Assembly: GCA_002633025.1 (NCBI GenBank)
Contig: NMRB01000773.1
Location: forward strand, 137,235 to 201,234
Source: Notospermus geniculatus
Taxonomy: Eukaryota > Nemertea > Pilidiophora > Heteronemertea > Lineidae
DNA length: 64,000 bases
Reading direction: 5' to 3'
In this document: piece by piece, positions 13,745-19,870 of the stretch
Position numbering within the stretch: the stretch's first letter is position 1
Layout of the letters: each line of letters begins with the position of its first letter
The notes under the pieces: generated by a model
The model's database searches: none
Told to the model about the DNA's origin: nothing
What the model saw: the letters and a program-made list of their open reading frames with translations, nothing else
Program-made: the position numbers and the translations under genes

Positions 13745-16700
13745 GTAACAAATAAAAATATAATAAAGGGGAATAATGTAATAAAGGGGACATTCTTGTC
13801 ACAACATGCGTGTTTCAGTACTGCAGGGACAGCTTCCTAACATTAGACAAAGAAGAATCTGTGAAAAAAATGACTGTCAAATTCATTTGACTTTTTATGG
13901 CCACCGACTAACAAAACCACTTCTGAAACTTTTCATACCTCACAGTTGTGTATACATTGGTTGTTTTGAGAAACTTGCATAATATATACGCCTACTGTAT
14001 GGTATTGCCTTCAGACCTGATGAAGACCTGGTAGGGGAAAGCCTGTCTCAATAAAATATTTCATCAAAAAATGGTACTACCCCTCATTTATATACTCATA
14101 ATAATAATATACTGGTTTTCTCATAATAATATATTGGTTTTTGCATAGCACATGTTACAGGTATGAACATATTGCTGTGCTTTTGAGACTAAAGACAGGA
14201 CAATGTAAATATGTGTTACTGGTAGTTAGTTGCATTCAGAATGCATGTCAGATTGATGTCCACCCTTCTTTGGTGCCGGGTGTTCTAAGCCACTGATTTA
14301 TAGGATGAGTGTACAGATGCAGGTATTGGGAGCACAGGCCTTTGCGATTAATGTAATGCATCAACAAGATTCAAGCACCATGTTAGTGTGCATCAAATTG
14401 ATTTTTAATGTGTATTGGAAGCAGTAACCATGTCCTAAAAGCCGTGGGTCATGCTGCTTATAATCACAATGTGCATTTACTTCAAAAGTAAACTGGCAGT
14501 TGGTCTCTTTTACTATTTTAGTGGTTCTGAAAAGAACCGTTGTTGTGGTTTTCTTGAAAATGCTTTCAGGCTTCCAAGTCGCTGTCTGTGTAATCGTCAT
14601 CATACATCGCTGCCTCTGTCACACACTCATCTATCTCCTTCCTGAGCTCTTTGATCTGGTCAGCTCTCATGCAGGCATATGTGTAGTAAGCAGTTCGGAC
14701 TCCCTCAATCGTCACGAGTTTCAGTTTCAAGTTGTATCTTGCAGCTCGATTCTTCTCGGCACTTGCTGTCACGAAACGTTTGTTTAAATCCTTCAGCTTT
14801 CTGTCAAGAATGACGATCTGCTCGCAGGCCTTGTACATTTTTCGCTGTGTCTCTTTCAACTTGGTCCAAATGTTCATCTCTTGAGCGAAGAGATTTTTCA
14901 TCTTCTGTTGTTGATGATTCTGTGCAGCTGCCATCTTGGATCTTTGGGTGCAAAAATTGAAAGTGTTTTCTCAGGTAAAGTCAGTGTGGATGTCTGGAGA
15001 GAAACTGATGAGACTGGCCTTGCAGCAGCCTTATATCTCATCTGTAGTGTCATTGGTGGCAAACTTTCCTTCTGATTAGTGGCAAACTTTCTCTCCGATT
15101 TGTGGCAAACTGTCCCTCTGATGTTTAGGTCTGCCACTCTTACCCGTCAGAATCGGCAACTTAAATGACATCACCATTGACTGTCACATTACTAATTAAC
15201 ATTACTAATTAACATGGCAGTTTTGCTAATTAGCAGAGCAAACATATATTTATATATTGATAAGCAAAGCCATAATTAATTTGTTATTATCCAGCTCAGT
15301 GTCAATATTAGGTGCTGTCACTTTGTATGACAGTAATTATCTTATATGATGAATTGTTTTCATACTTAATTACTAATTGCTTGTTGCTTGTTTTCATACT
15401 TAATTACTGACTGCTTGTTGGTGGTGCTATGCAAACATTGAGCTGCTCAAACTTGAATCCTTCATCATCCTTTCAAGAAAATCACCTGACTATTTTGAAA
15501 CATAGCCTGTTTATGGAGACAACTCACCAATTTGACAGAATCTGAGTTATAATTCTCTGCAACAGGTGAATGTTTGAGAATTGATTTCTGATAGCTTGTT
15601 GTGGTCTTTGTCGGAACATTCAGCTTCTCTCAAACTCGAATCCTTCATTGATTCAAAACACAGAGACAGTTTCTGAATGCATCTCATGACTCCAGCAAAT
15701 GATCAGATTGAATAAATAGAGTGGTTGGGATTGTAAAGCATCATTATTAGAAAAACTTAGCAGGACAGATCTTCCCTGATTTATCGGTAGACAAGATTTC
15801 AAGTGCAACTATGGAGGATGTTCTCACCTTGATACAAAAGACGAAAGACACTGAAGTCAAAATCAACAAGGCGGGTCAACAGATTCGAGTGATAGATCGA
15901 GGACTCCGCATCCTAAATGACAGAATCAGTGTCGCAGCTCGCAACAACAACAGAGTCATGATCTACAACCTGCAGTTACGGATTCTGTCCATAGAGGGAG
16001 TGAGAAGTGCCTTTGTTACATACATGCAGCAAAAGTCAGAAGAGATGATTGAGATGTTGATACAGATTGAGTTTGGAGGGATGCCAGCATCTGAGATGGT
16101 ACAGGAAGTGGAGAACAAAGATGAATGAGCAGTTGATGAAACTGAAGATAAAATATTCGACAAATGGTTCTTATCAGAACCACCCAAATCTGTATAAGAG
16201 ATCAATCGTGTTCAGTGATGACGCTTGCAACAGGTTTCTTTGAGGACTGAAACTGTTCTGGAAAAAGGTTTTCAGGATTGGTTCCTCAGAAATCGGCTTA
16301 ACTTGCATTTGAAAGTTGGCAAAAGCTTATTTGAATGTTGGAACACTCAGCTGAGCCACTGTATTGGGAGCCTCTAGTTCACTGAGAGCTTGCTGATAAA
16401 CAGTCCATTATTGCATGTACCCCATGATGTGAAGTCCATTCATATTTAATGGTCTGAATTGCCATAGATATTCTAACTTAATCCTGTCTGAACTATTTCT
16501 CTTTTCTTCTCACAGCTTGGAGTGGTGGCCGGCGCTGTACCCTCATTAATCGTGAAAAATCATTGACGTCTGCCTTCAAGAATGGCAAGCTCTACCTGAC
16601 TAGAAGTTTCCTCTGTTTTGAGAGGTCCAAGACACAGACACCCAAAAATCTTGTCATTCCTCTTTCTGATATTACCAAAATAGAAAAGGTAAGTTCATTG

Positions 16701-18735
16701 CTCTGTGCTTGTTTCAAATGTTTCTATGTCGGCTATGAATGCACTGGTGGCAAACCCAATGTTGCCAAACTATATCGCAACATGGCACTGAAGTATGCTG
16801 TTGTCTGCTAACAGTTGTTTTCCTATTTCCTACTTTTAGGCTAAGCCATACTCATGGATGCCAGGAGGGGGCATGGCATTGGAAATACATGTTGGAGGTA
16901 TTGAAAAGGTAAGTGGAAGACTGGTTTCCATACTGACAAACACATCAAAATATTGTACGTTATAAATGGTGCCAGGAAAACTCATGAAAGTGACTTTGTG
17001 GTATTGTGGATTCTCAAGTCTTTGCCTGCATGTGTTGAGAGCTTCTGGTGTCCCATATCCTTCAACTCTTTTGCTACCAATCTGCCGGGAAATTCTTCAA
17101 AAAGTGCAACTGTTAAGTAGGGCCTACAGTGAAATCTGTAAATATTGTGATATCTTCTGAAGAATCTGCCTTGAAGTGGCAGTGCATTTAATCAAGTGTC
17201 ACCGTGCGCTTTTGAAAATTGCTGCATCGTGATGCTCTTGTCAGCTTTCGAACTCAGAGCTATTGTAGTGACTTATGGTGTAGCCAAAGTGTTAGCCTGG
17301 TGGCCATATGGCAAATGTTATTGTTCCCTCCTCCATTTGCATTGTTATTGGTTGCACGATGGCAGAATCATATGATGTGTAAAGAACGCCTTTGTGTCCC
17401 CTTTGTATCAGCTGCATGCTCCATGGACCAACCTCCGTATCTATTGTCATCCAATGCTCATGTGTGCCAGTGGAAGTTGAGCTTGGCGAGCTTATCCTGA
17501 TAAGGAACTTGCATGAGTACTTCAAACCAGATCTTTACAGTGGAATGGTGTACAATGTAGATGTTCCTTTTACATGGCCTGGGTTTCTTGCCTTCCTGCT
17601 TGGGTAGATAAGAGGATCGGTATCAACTTCCATGTTTTGTTGTTTGCTACTGGTAATTCGCAAGAGTTATTTAGGCTGGTGATGCCAAATGTTTCACGTC
17701 ATCAGGGGAATTCAGTGTGACCATAAAACAGCAAGAAGTGTCGTCTCTCATCTGCCCTCGCCAGAGAAGTCGGAAATAACCCCCACTTGTCTTGTTCAGT
17801 TTTCAATCTGAGTTAATATTTCCATCTATCCATCTCTTCTCTTCTTGCAGCCGTATACATTTGGAGCATTACTAAATCGCGACGAGGCCTATGAGAATAT
17901 TATTATAGTTGGCAGGCGGGCAAACCTTGATTGGTCATTTGGCCCACCAGCTGCAGAGGCTCCAACTCTTGGTGCCTGTGCACACTAATGTCTCTAAAGC
18001 TAATGGTATGATGTACATTTATTATGCATAATGCATGCTTCTCCATGTGAATAGCACATTACCACTACATTTTCCATATTTCTAAGTGACATTACCGGTA
18101 ACTTACCGGTAATTGACTTTAGAATAATATTGTGAAAGTGATTTAAATCTATGGGAGGGGGTAAACTTCAGGACAAAGCCAGATGAACAATGCAGCCTGT
18201 GGTAAGTTGTGTCCTGAAATTGAAAACTCCCCTGGATTTGCATCCCACTCTGGGATTGGATTACCGGTACATAAAATTGATGACGAAAATTTCCTCCTCC
18301 ATAGATGTAGGATCAACTACTAATCCATGTTGCTTGGTCTTCAAAAGGGATGCCATGTTTTAAAAAAAATTGAACCCAATTTTGTGTTCATTTGCTTGAC
18401 TGATATTTCATGATCTTTTTGAAATTTTTTGAATTAGCAATACTTTAATATTCATTCCATCTGGATTAAAAACATTCTTATTTATAGTGTTATGATGTAT
18501 TGTCTTTTTTCTGTATCTATTCGAGACTTTTAGTGTTTTCTTCAAACTTTCTCAAAATTTGTTCAGTGCCCTTCATGGCACATATGTACCGGTACATGTA
18601 CCTCTGGCATTCTTCGCAGAAATATGATCTTGAGGATTAGAGTTTACACTGATACACTGCACTGGTCGGCCATGCAAACAAGCTGGTGGCTAACAAAGAC
18701 AGGATTTTACCTTTCCTCCAGAGTGAAATGGGAGG

Positions 18736-18767
<32 letters not shown>

Positions 18768-19870
18768 TGATTGATTGATTGCTAGCTGCTTTAGGTGTGC
18801 TTCAGTCTGATATATACTCTGATTCCCCCATAACTGTTTTCCTTTTTTTCACATTTTTCACAGCCGGTATGGTTCATGAAATTGAAGGCTGTGAAAAATA
18901 AAATTTATTTACAGTAACTGACTTACCCAGTCATCAAAGTGGCCTAATGCCTAGAATTTAGATAGAATTGTTGAGTGTAGATGGATGCTATTAACCTAAT
19001 CCTCAGGTTTTTTTTTATATAAACATATTTATTCAGATATTACCTGAAATGGCTGACACAACAGGCGCAGCGCCTATGTGAGTGTCAGCCTCAGGTTTGT
19101 GGGTATTTGCCAAAGCCTTGGCATGTAAATAGCTTCTGCGTGTGGGTAGCTTCTTTGGTATCTTGGGGCCGAGTCTGATAGGATTCATCCTATTTCAGTT
19201 TCAATTGCTTGGTATATCACGGCCTAACCATACTCTTCCCACTATACTCTTCTCTATTTCTATTGTACATTGTAGTTGTACTCAACAGTTGGATTCTGCC
19301 ATGGGGAATTCAGATAGGAGTTATTGCTATAGTTTTACATACACTCCATTTTCACTGTGGTTGAATTCAGAAGGAAATACATATTTGCATGTGTTAAATT
19401 GGACCCAATCAATGGAATTCGAGAACTACAGTCAACAGTGACTGTATTTTTAATCATGGCCATTTGAATGCATCAGATTTCCTCATTCTATGTCATCATC
19501 ACCCATACATCCTTCAGGAAGGGTGTTCTGTAAGATAGTGATTTTGTTGCTGTGAGCCTATGACATTTTGAATATGGTTGGCTGTTTTCCGAATCACCCA
19601 GGCACGTAGTATCCTGTAGGGCTGAAAGAGTTAATAATCCAACATTCTTCCCTCTATTTCCAGCCCTTGATGATTGGTGCATTACTCAATCGTGACGAAA
19701 ACTTTGACAGTATCATGGCGGTCGGGGCAAAGGCAAATTTACCATGGGCGCCAGGCAGTTCAGAAAATACCCAAGGAAATGGTGTTGCAGTTCTGACACG
19801 TATTGCAAGCACAGGATCGATGAATGAACGGCTGAAACAAGGGTTACAGTCACTGGAAGATTCTGACTAG
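1165..19870 (+). CDS. GRAMD4: GRAMD4-like protein (GRAM domain, ER/mitochondrial membrane), 18 coding exons, long isoform
   Basis: Coding exons: 1165-1332, 2291-2510, 2748-2880, 3096-3229, 3848-4063, 4859-5006, 5330-5355, 5492-5583, 5848-5939, 6268-6316, 6480-6554, 6678-6721, 6810-6919, 7107-7261, 7668-7800, 16516-16688, 16840-16908, 19664-19870. Phases agree at every junction and the sum is 2244 nt, giving 747 aa. The start is the first in-frame ATG of an exon beginning near 1118, with an in-frame TAA at 1120. In order: a Ser-rich N-terminus; a coiled coil (about residues 105-175); a helix containing LQEWVYSFFYE (about 300); hydrophobic membrane segments at about 365-410 and 470-520; a conserved run with the motifs DTAYQVWKQLPTD and LPPNPLGAT; and a GRAM domain from about 600 (CTLINREKSLTS, LYLTRSFLCFE). 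Vertebrate GRAMD4 is shorter, about 580 aa, mainly at the N-terminus. The vertebrate protein is linked to E2F1-dependent cell death and membrane contact; function here is inferred from homology. One intron (7801-16515) contains a cluster of other genes. Confidence 0.92.
8023..8059 (-). terminator. Histone-type 3' hairpin and downstream element, member 1
   Basis: The minus strand has GGTTCTTTTTAGAACC (plus 8044-8059), a perfect 6-bp stem with a 4-nt UUUU loop, followed by ACAAAA and, 11 nt later, AAAAGAGACC (plus 8023-8032). This matches the replication-dependent histone mRNA hairpin plan (GGYYYU, 4-nt loop, ARRRCC) plus a purine-rich U7-type downstream element. Function is inferred from structure. 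Confidence 0.8.
8098..8403 (-). CDS. Small coiled-coil protein, histone-stem-loop gene family member 1
   Basis: This is an intronless gene of 101 aa, function unknown. The open frame extends upstream to 8550, but a TATA-like box at 8562-8569 would put transcription start near 8535, so the ATG at 8403-8401 is chosen. The protein is charged and helical: an N-terminal KAQL region, then a core with ENKMYRAGEQVVVLDRKLDE, a middle part, and TIDGVRMAYLLYA, with a Leu/Glu/Lys-rich end. The core is shared with five neighbouring genes. A histone-type hairpin lies 38 nt after the stop, and a purine-rich element follows 11 nt further on. I know no family with this pattern and assign no function. Confidence 0.8.
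   Translation of the reverse strand: MEAHLDLERGKEDYKAQLTSQLREVENKMYRAGEQVVVLDRKLDETNERLIQATLAKQRTRMYILQLQQMTIDGVRMAYLLYAQARLENTLELKRKLEELE
8562..8569 (-). promoter_or_regulatory. TATA-like box of family member 1
   Basis: The minus strand reads TATATAAT about 160 nt before the chosen ATG. Further upstream on the minus strand are two copies of the motif GGCAGTGGCAAAC (plus positions about 8664-8694). Confidence 0.5.
8698..8870. repeat. Diverged direct repeat upstream of member 1
   Basis: Two related segments beginning ATCAGTCAGTGACTTGCTAA (near 8699) and ATCAATCAGTGGCTTGTTAA (near 8808) each lead into ATTATCTCA. This looks like a local duplication in the spacer between members 1 and 2. Confidence 0.5.
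9155..9161 (+). promoter_or_regulatory. TATA box of family member 2
   Basis: GGATATAAAATCAGGGG contains TATAAAA 93 nt upstream of the ATG of member 2, the spacing expected for a short 5' leader. Confidence 0.65.
9248..9568 (+). CDS. Small coiled-coil protein, histone-stem-loop gene family member 2
   Basis: This intronless gene encodes 106 aa from an ATG in good context (AAAAATGG). The core has EQKINKACKQICIINRKLRD, a basic linker, ASRYNLKIQ and LTLEGVKKTYLTYAG, and the C-terminus is acidic. Spacing of hydrophobic residues suggests two amphipathic helices. The protein aligns end to end with members 1, 5 and 6. Its 3' hairpin starts 26 nt after the stop. There is no signal peptide or membrane segment, so a nuclear or cytosolic location is likely. 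It is not a histone, since no histone-fold signature is visible. Function unknown. Confidence 0.85.
   Translation: METCGADLDILFLIEETEQKINKACKQICIINRKLRDLQKRFQLATIDGRRASRYNLKIQILTLEGVKKTYLTYAGIKAEEVREMTERLYEIVDSGEEDEFLEVDE
9594..9633 (+). terminator. Histone-type 3' hairpin and downstream element, member 2
   Basis: GGTTCTTTTCAGAACC at 9594-9609 is a perfect 6-bp stem with a UUUC loop, preceded by CAAAC and followed by ACAAAATTT and the purine-rich CTGAGACAAC. The 5' flank, loop and 3' ACCA match the metazoan histone hairpin very closely. Confidence 0.85.
9961..10002 (-). terminator. Variant histone-type 3' hairpin and downstream element, member 3
   Basis: The minus strand has GGCTCTTTTCAGGGCC (plus 9987-10002). 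Relative to its neighbours, both sides of the stem changed (GGTTCT/AGAACC to GGCTCT/AGGGCC), with one U-A pair becoming C-G and one becoming a U-G wobble. It is followed by AAAAAGAGATGAACC (plus 9961-9975), a purine-rich downstream element. Confidence 0.75.
10092..10382 (-). CDS. Small basic helical protein, diverged histone-stem-loop family member 3
   Basis: This intronless gene encodes 96 aa from the ATG at 10382-10380; an alternative ATG at 10367-10365 gives MADNSL. The upstream part of the open frame begins with GTG and is not needed. The core LKSTQKRIQRVHKRATHLDR followed by RLQIIHRRFEYVGKRLE keeps the family's first-helix pattern (R/K, DRRL, RRF). The second half is diverged: YDTNLLKLRVQWLEIQQALD replaces the usual YNL and TIEGVR segments. 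A TATA box lies 84 nt upstream and a variant histone-type hairpin about 89 nt downstream, the longest spacing in the family. Function unknown. Confidence 0.72.
   Translation of the reverse strand: MESFNMADNSLMEADGENRFWKQLKSTQKRIQRVHKRATHLDRRLQIIHRRFEYVGKRLEDTEEYDTNLLKLRVQWLEIQQALDYVELGHVQVKLI
10461..10466 (-). promoter_or_regulatory. TATA box of family member 3
   Basis: The minus strand reads GCATATAAATTCTCC; the TATAAA element lies about 80 nt before the ATG. Confidence 0.55.
10847..10853 (+). promoter_or_regulatory. TATA box of family member 4
   Basis: TATAAAG lies 88 nt upstream of the chosen ATG. An inverted CCAAT box (TGATTGGTTG, about 10784-10793) and AATCGGCAACT (10763-10773), a word also found upstream of member 5, lie further upstream. 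Confidence 0.6.
10935..11282 (+). CDS. Small coiled-coil protein, histone-stem-loop gene family member 4
   Basis: This intronless gene encodes 115 aa from the ATG at 10935 (context TCCAAGATGGC, as at the start of member 5). An in-frame ATG at 10890 sits within about 12 nt of the predicted transcription start and is less likely. The N-terminus is basic (AQRRRNREADELKEEG), followed by helix one (KKRMAEEQIAILELRLAEL), SLRIKILTMEGVRCAFIQYV and an acidic end with EEIWAVNGTEFW. Compared with other members, the DRKL motif reads ELRL. A histone-type hairpin starts 33 nt after the stop. Function unknown. Confidence 0.83.
   Translation: MAQRRRNREADELKEEGIPIFVTRARLERKKRMAEEQIAILELRLAELHKRLQDPRNEISRAGKNSLRIKILTMEGVRCAFIQYVAKKADEVDILREEEAIIAEEIWAVNGTEFW
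11315..11353 (+). terminator. Histone-type 3' hairpin and downstream element, member 4
   Basis: GGTTCTTTTCAGAACC at 11315-11330 is preceded by CAAC and followed by ACCAAAA; AAAGAGACC is at 11345-11353. Context and spacing match those of member 5. Confidence 0.85.
11676..11823. mobile_element. 148-bp foldback MITE present in only one duplication copy
   Basis: Arms beginning GGGCCGTATGCACC and ending in the reverse complement pair over about 57 bp, with a short spacer. The element is flanked by TGG on both sides, and the second copy (near 13960) has a single TGG and no insert. This gives a direct empty-site comparison and a 3-bp target duplication. The coding-free structure fits a non-autonomous DNA transposon; a 3-bp duplication would suit a PIF/Harbinger type. 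Confidence 0.82.
11878..11903 (+). other. Hammerhead-like core motif, possible retroelement remnant
   Basis: CTGATGA is followed by a small hairpin (CCT GGT AGG) and then GAAAGC, with AATAAA just downstream at about 11911. CTGATGA, hairpin, GAAA is the conserved core order of hammerhead ribozymes, which are known in Penelope-like retroelements. The flanking stems needed for activity are not clear. The second copy is at 14017-14042 with one change (GGGGAAA). Confidence 0.3.
12364..12400 (-). terminator. Histone-type 3' hairpin and downstream element, member 5a
   Basis: The minus strand reads GGTTCTTTTCAGAACC (plus 12385-12400), preceded by ACAAC and followed by ACTAAAATAGT and AAAAGAGACC (plus 12364-12373). 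Confidence 0.85.
12428..12796 (-). CDS. Small coiled-coil protein, histone-stem-loop gene family member 5 (copy a)
   Basis: This intronless gene encodes 122 aa from the ATG at 12796 (context TCCAAGATGGC). The N-terminus is Gln-rich (AAAQNHQQQKMK); the core has LKETQRKMYKACEQIVILDR, a linker, ARYNLKLKLV and TIEGVRTAYYTYACM; the tail is acidic (YDDDYTDSD). It is the most canonical member. A TATA-like box lies about 95 nt upstream and the 3' hairpin starts 27 nt after the stop. Copy b (14566-14934) differs by two residues, N to K and T to S in the core. Function unknown; coiled-coil oligomerisation is an inference. Confidence 0.87.
   Translation of the reverse strand: MAAAQNHQQQKMKNLFAQEMNIWTKLKETQRKMYKACEQIVILDRKLNDLNKRFVTATAEKNRAARYNLKLKLVTIEGVRTAYYTYACMRADQIKELRKEIDECVTEAAMYDDDYTDSDLEA
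12891..12897 (-). promoter_or_regulatory. TATA-like box of member 5a, with upstream GTGGCAAAC repeats
   Basis: The minus strand has TATAAGG about 95 nt before the ATG. Upstream (plus 12920-12975) are three plus-strand copies of GTGGCAAAC spaced about 20-25 nt. Member 1 has two copies in its upstream region, in the other orientation relative to the gene. AATCGGCAACT at 13013-13023 is shared with member 4. Confidence 0.5.
13465..13465. other. Single N at duplication junction
   Basis: One unresolved base joins the end of copy one (TGGTCTTTGTC) to the start of copy two, inside the member 4 coding sequence. It marks an assembly join rather than a biological boundary. Confidence 0.85.
13466..13526 (+). 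pseudogene. Truncated 3' fragment of member 4 in the second copy
   Basis: Only the last 61 coding bases of member 4, including the TGA, are present after the N. There is no start or promoter. It is a consequence of the duplication or assembly join and not an independent gene. Confidence 0.8.
13559..13597 (+). terminator. Histone-type 3' hairpin, second copy of the member 4 end
   Basis: GGTTCTTTTCAGAACC at 13559-13574 and AAAGAGACC at 13589-13597 repeat the member 4 arrangement without change in the hairpin. Confidence 0.8.
14502..14538 (-). terminator. Histone-type 3' hairpin and downstream element, member 5b
   Basis: The minus strand reads GGTTCTTTTCAGAACC (plus 14523-14538) with AAAAGAGACC at plus 14502-14511, the same as copy a. 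Confidence 0.85.
14566..14934 (-). CDS. Small coiled-coil protein, histone-stem-loop family member 5 (copy b)
   Basis: Intact 122-aa copy of member 5a, displaced by 2138 bp, with two amino acid changes (KLNDLNK to KLKDLNK, TATAEK to TASAEK). Promoter region, TATA-like element (near 15029-15035) and 3' hairpin are all conserved. It may be the other allele of 5a, so the true gene number could be one. Confidence 0.8.
   Translation of the reverse strand: MAAAQNHQQQKMKNLFAQEMNIWTKLKETQRKMYKACEQIVILDRKLKDLNKRFVTASAEKNRAARYNLKLKLVTIEGVRTAYYTYACMRADQIKELRKEIDECVTEAAMYDDDYTDSDLEA
15711..15719 (+). promoter_or_regulatory. Weak TATA-like element of family member 6
   Basis: AATAAATAG lies about 95 nt before the ATG of member 6, the position occupied by TATA boxes in the other members. 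The match is weaker. Confidence 0.35.
15811..16128 (+). CDS. Small coiled-coil protein, histone-stem-loop gene family member 6
   Basis: This intronless gene encodes 105 aa from the ATG at 15811. The core has TEVKINKAGQQIRVIDRGLR, then MIYNLQLRIL, SIEGVRSAFVTYMQQKSEE, and an acidic end. It aligns with members 2 and 5 across the whole length. A variant histone-type hairpin with a UAUC loop starts 38 nt after the stop and is followed by ACCACCCA, the flank typical of histone mRNAs. The gene lies wholly outside the duplicated block, which supports a genuine multi-gene family. Function unknown. Confidence 0.84.
   Translation: MEDVLTLIQKTKDTEVKINKAGQQIRVIDRGLRILNDRISVAARNNNRVMIYNLQLRILSIEGVRSAFVTYMQQKSEEMIEMLIQIEFGGMPASEMVQEVENKDE
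16166..16205 (+). terminator. Histone-type 3' hairpin (UAUC loop) and downstream element, member 6
   Basis: GGTTCTTATCAGAACC at 16166-16181 has the same stem as most members with a changed second loop base, still allowed by the histone loop pattern UHUH. It is followed by ACCCAAAT and AAGAGATCAA at 16196-16205. Confidence 0.78.
17851..17988 (+). CDS. GRAMD4: GRAMD4 alternative terminal exon (short isoform)
   Basis: The exon follows a clear acceptor (CTTCTTGCAG) and is in phase with exon 16840-16908. It encodes 45 aa starting PYTFGALLNRDEAYENI and ends at TAA 17986-17988. It aligns with the start of the other terminal exon at 19664 (PLMIGALLNRDENFDSI), and both match the end of the GRAM domain region of vertebrate GRAMD4. 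Using it would give a 724-aa protein. The pair looks like a tandem exon duplication with mutually exclusive 3' ends. Whether both are used needs transcript data. Confidence 0.75.
   Translation, partial: PYTFGALLNRDEAYENIIIVGRRANLDWSFGPPAAEAPTLGACAH
18736..18768. repeat. CTG trinucleotide microsatellite
   Basis: About ten imperfect CTG/GCTG units followed by GATT units lie in the intron between the two GRAMD4 terminal exons. Confidence 0.9.
19664..19870 (+). CDS. GRAMD4: GRAMD4 distal terminal exon (long isoform)
   Basis: The acceptor is at 19662-19663 and the stop TAG at 19868-19870. The exon encodes 68 aa: a segment homologous to the proximal terminal exon, then a unique Ser/Thr- and Leu-containing tail. 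A possible polyadenylation signal ATTAAA lies near 20173, downstream of an AT-rich 3' region. Confidence 0.8.
   Translation, partial: PLMIGALLNRDENFDSIMAVGAKANLPWAPGSSENTQGNGVAVLTRIASTGSMNERLKQGLQSLEDSD

Larger units (their letters stand above)
13466..15612. repeat. Second copy of the 2.1-2.2 kb direct duplication
   Basis: The block repeats 11222-13464 without the 148-bp foldback and with small indels such as extra ATA/ATG units near 13730. It ends at TGGTCTTTGTC, after which unique sequence continues to member 6. The second copy is therefore continuous with the right flank, and the first with the left flank. Confidence 0.9.
7801..16515 (+). other. 8.7-kb GRAMD4 intron hosting the small-gene cluster
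   Basis: The donor GTAAGAG at 7801 and the acceptor CTTCTCACAG ending at 16515 join exons in phase 1. All six members of the small coiled-coil gene family lie inside. By plus-strand order they point minus, plus, minus, plus, minus, plus (repeated copies not counted). AT-rich spacers with many TTAATTA words separate them. Confidence 0.85.

Noticed and set aside
8098-16128. Cluster members as variant or linker histones
   Set aside because: Their 3' hairpins suggested histones, but the proteins have no histone fold, no Lys/Arg-rich tails typical of core histones and no winged-helix domain of H1.
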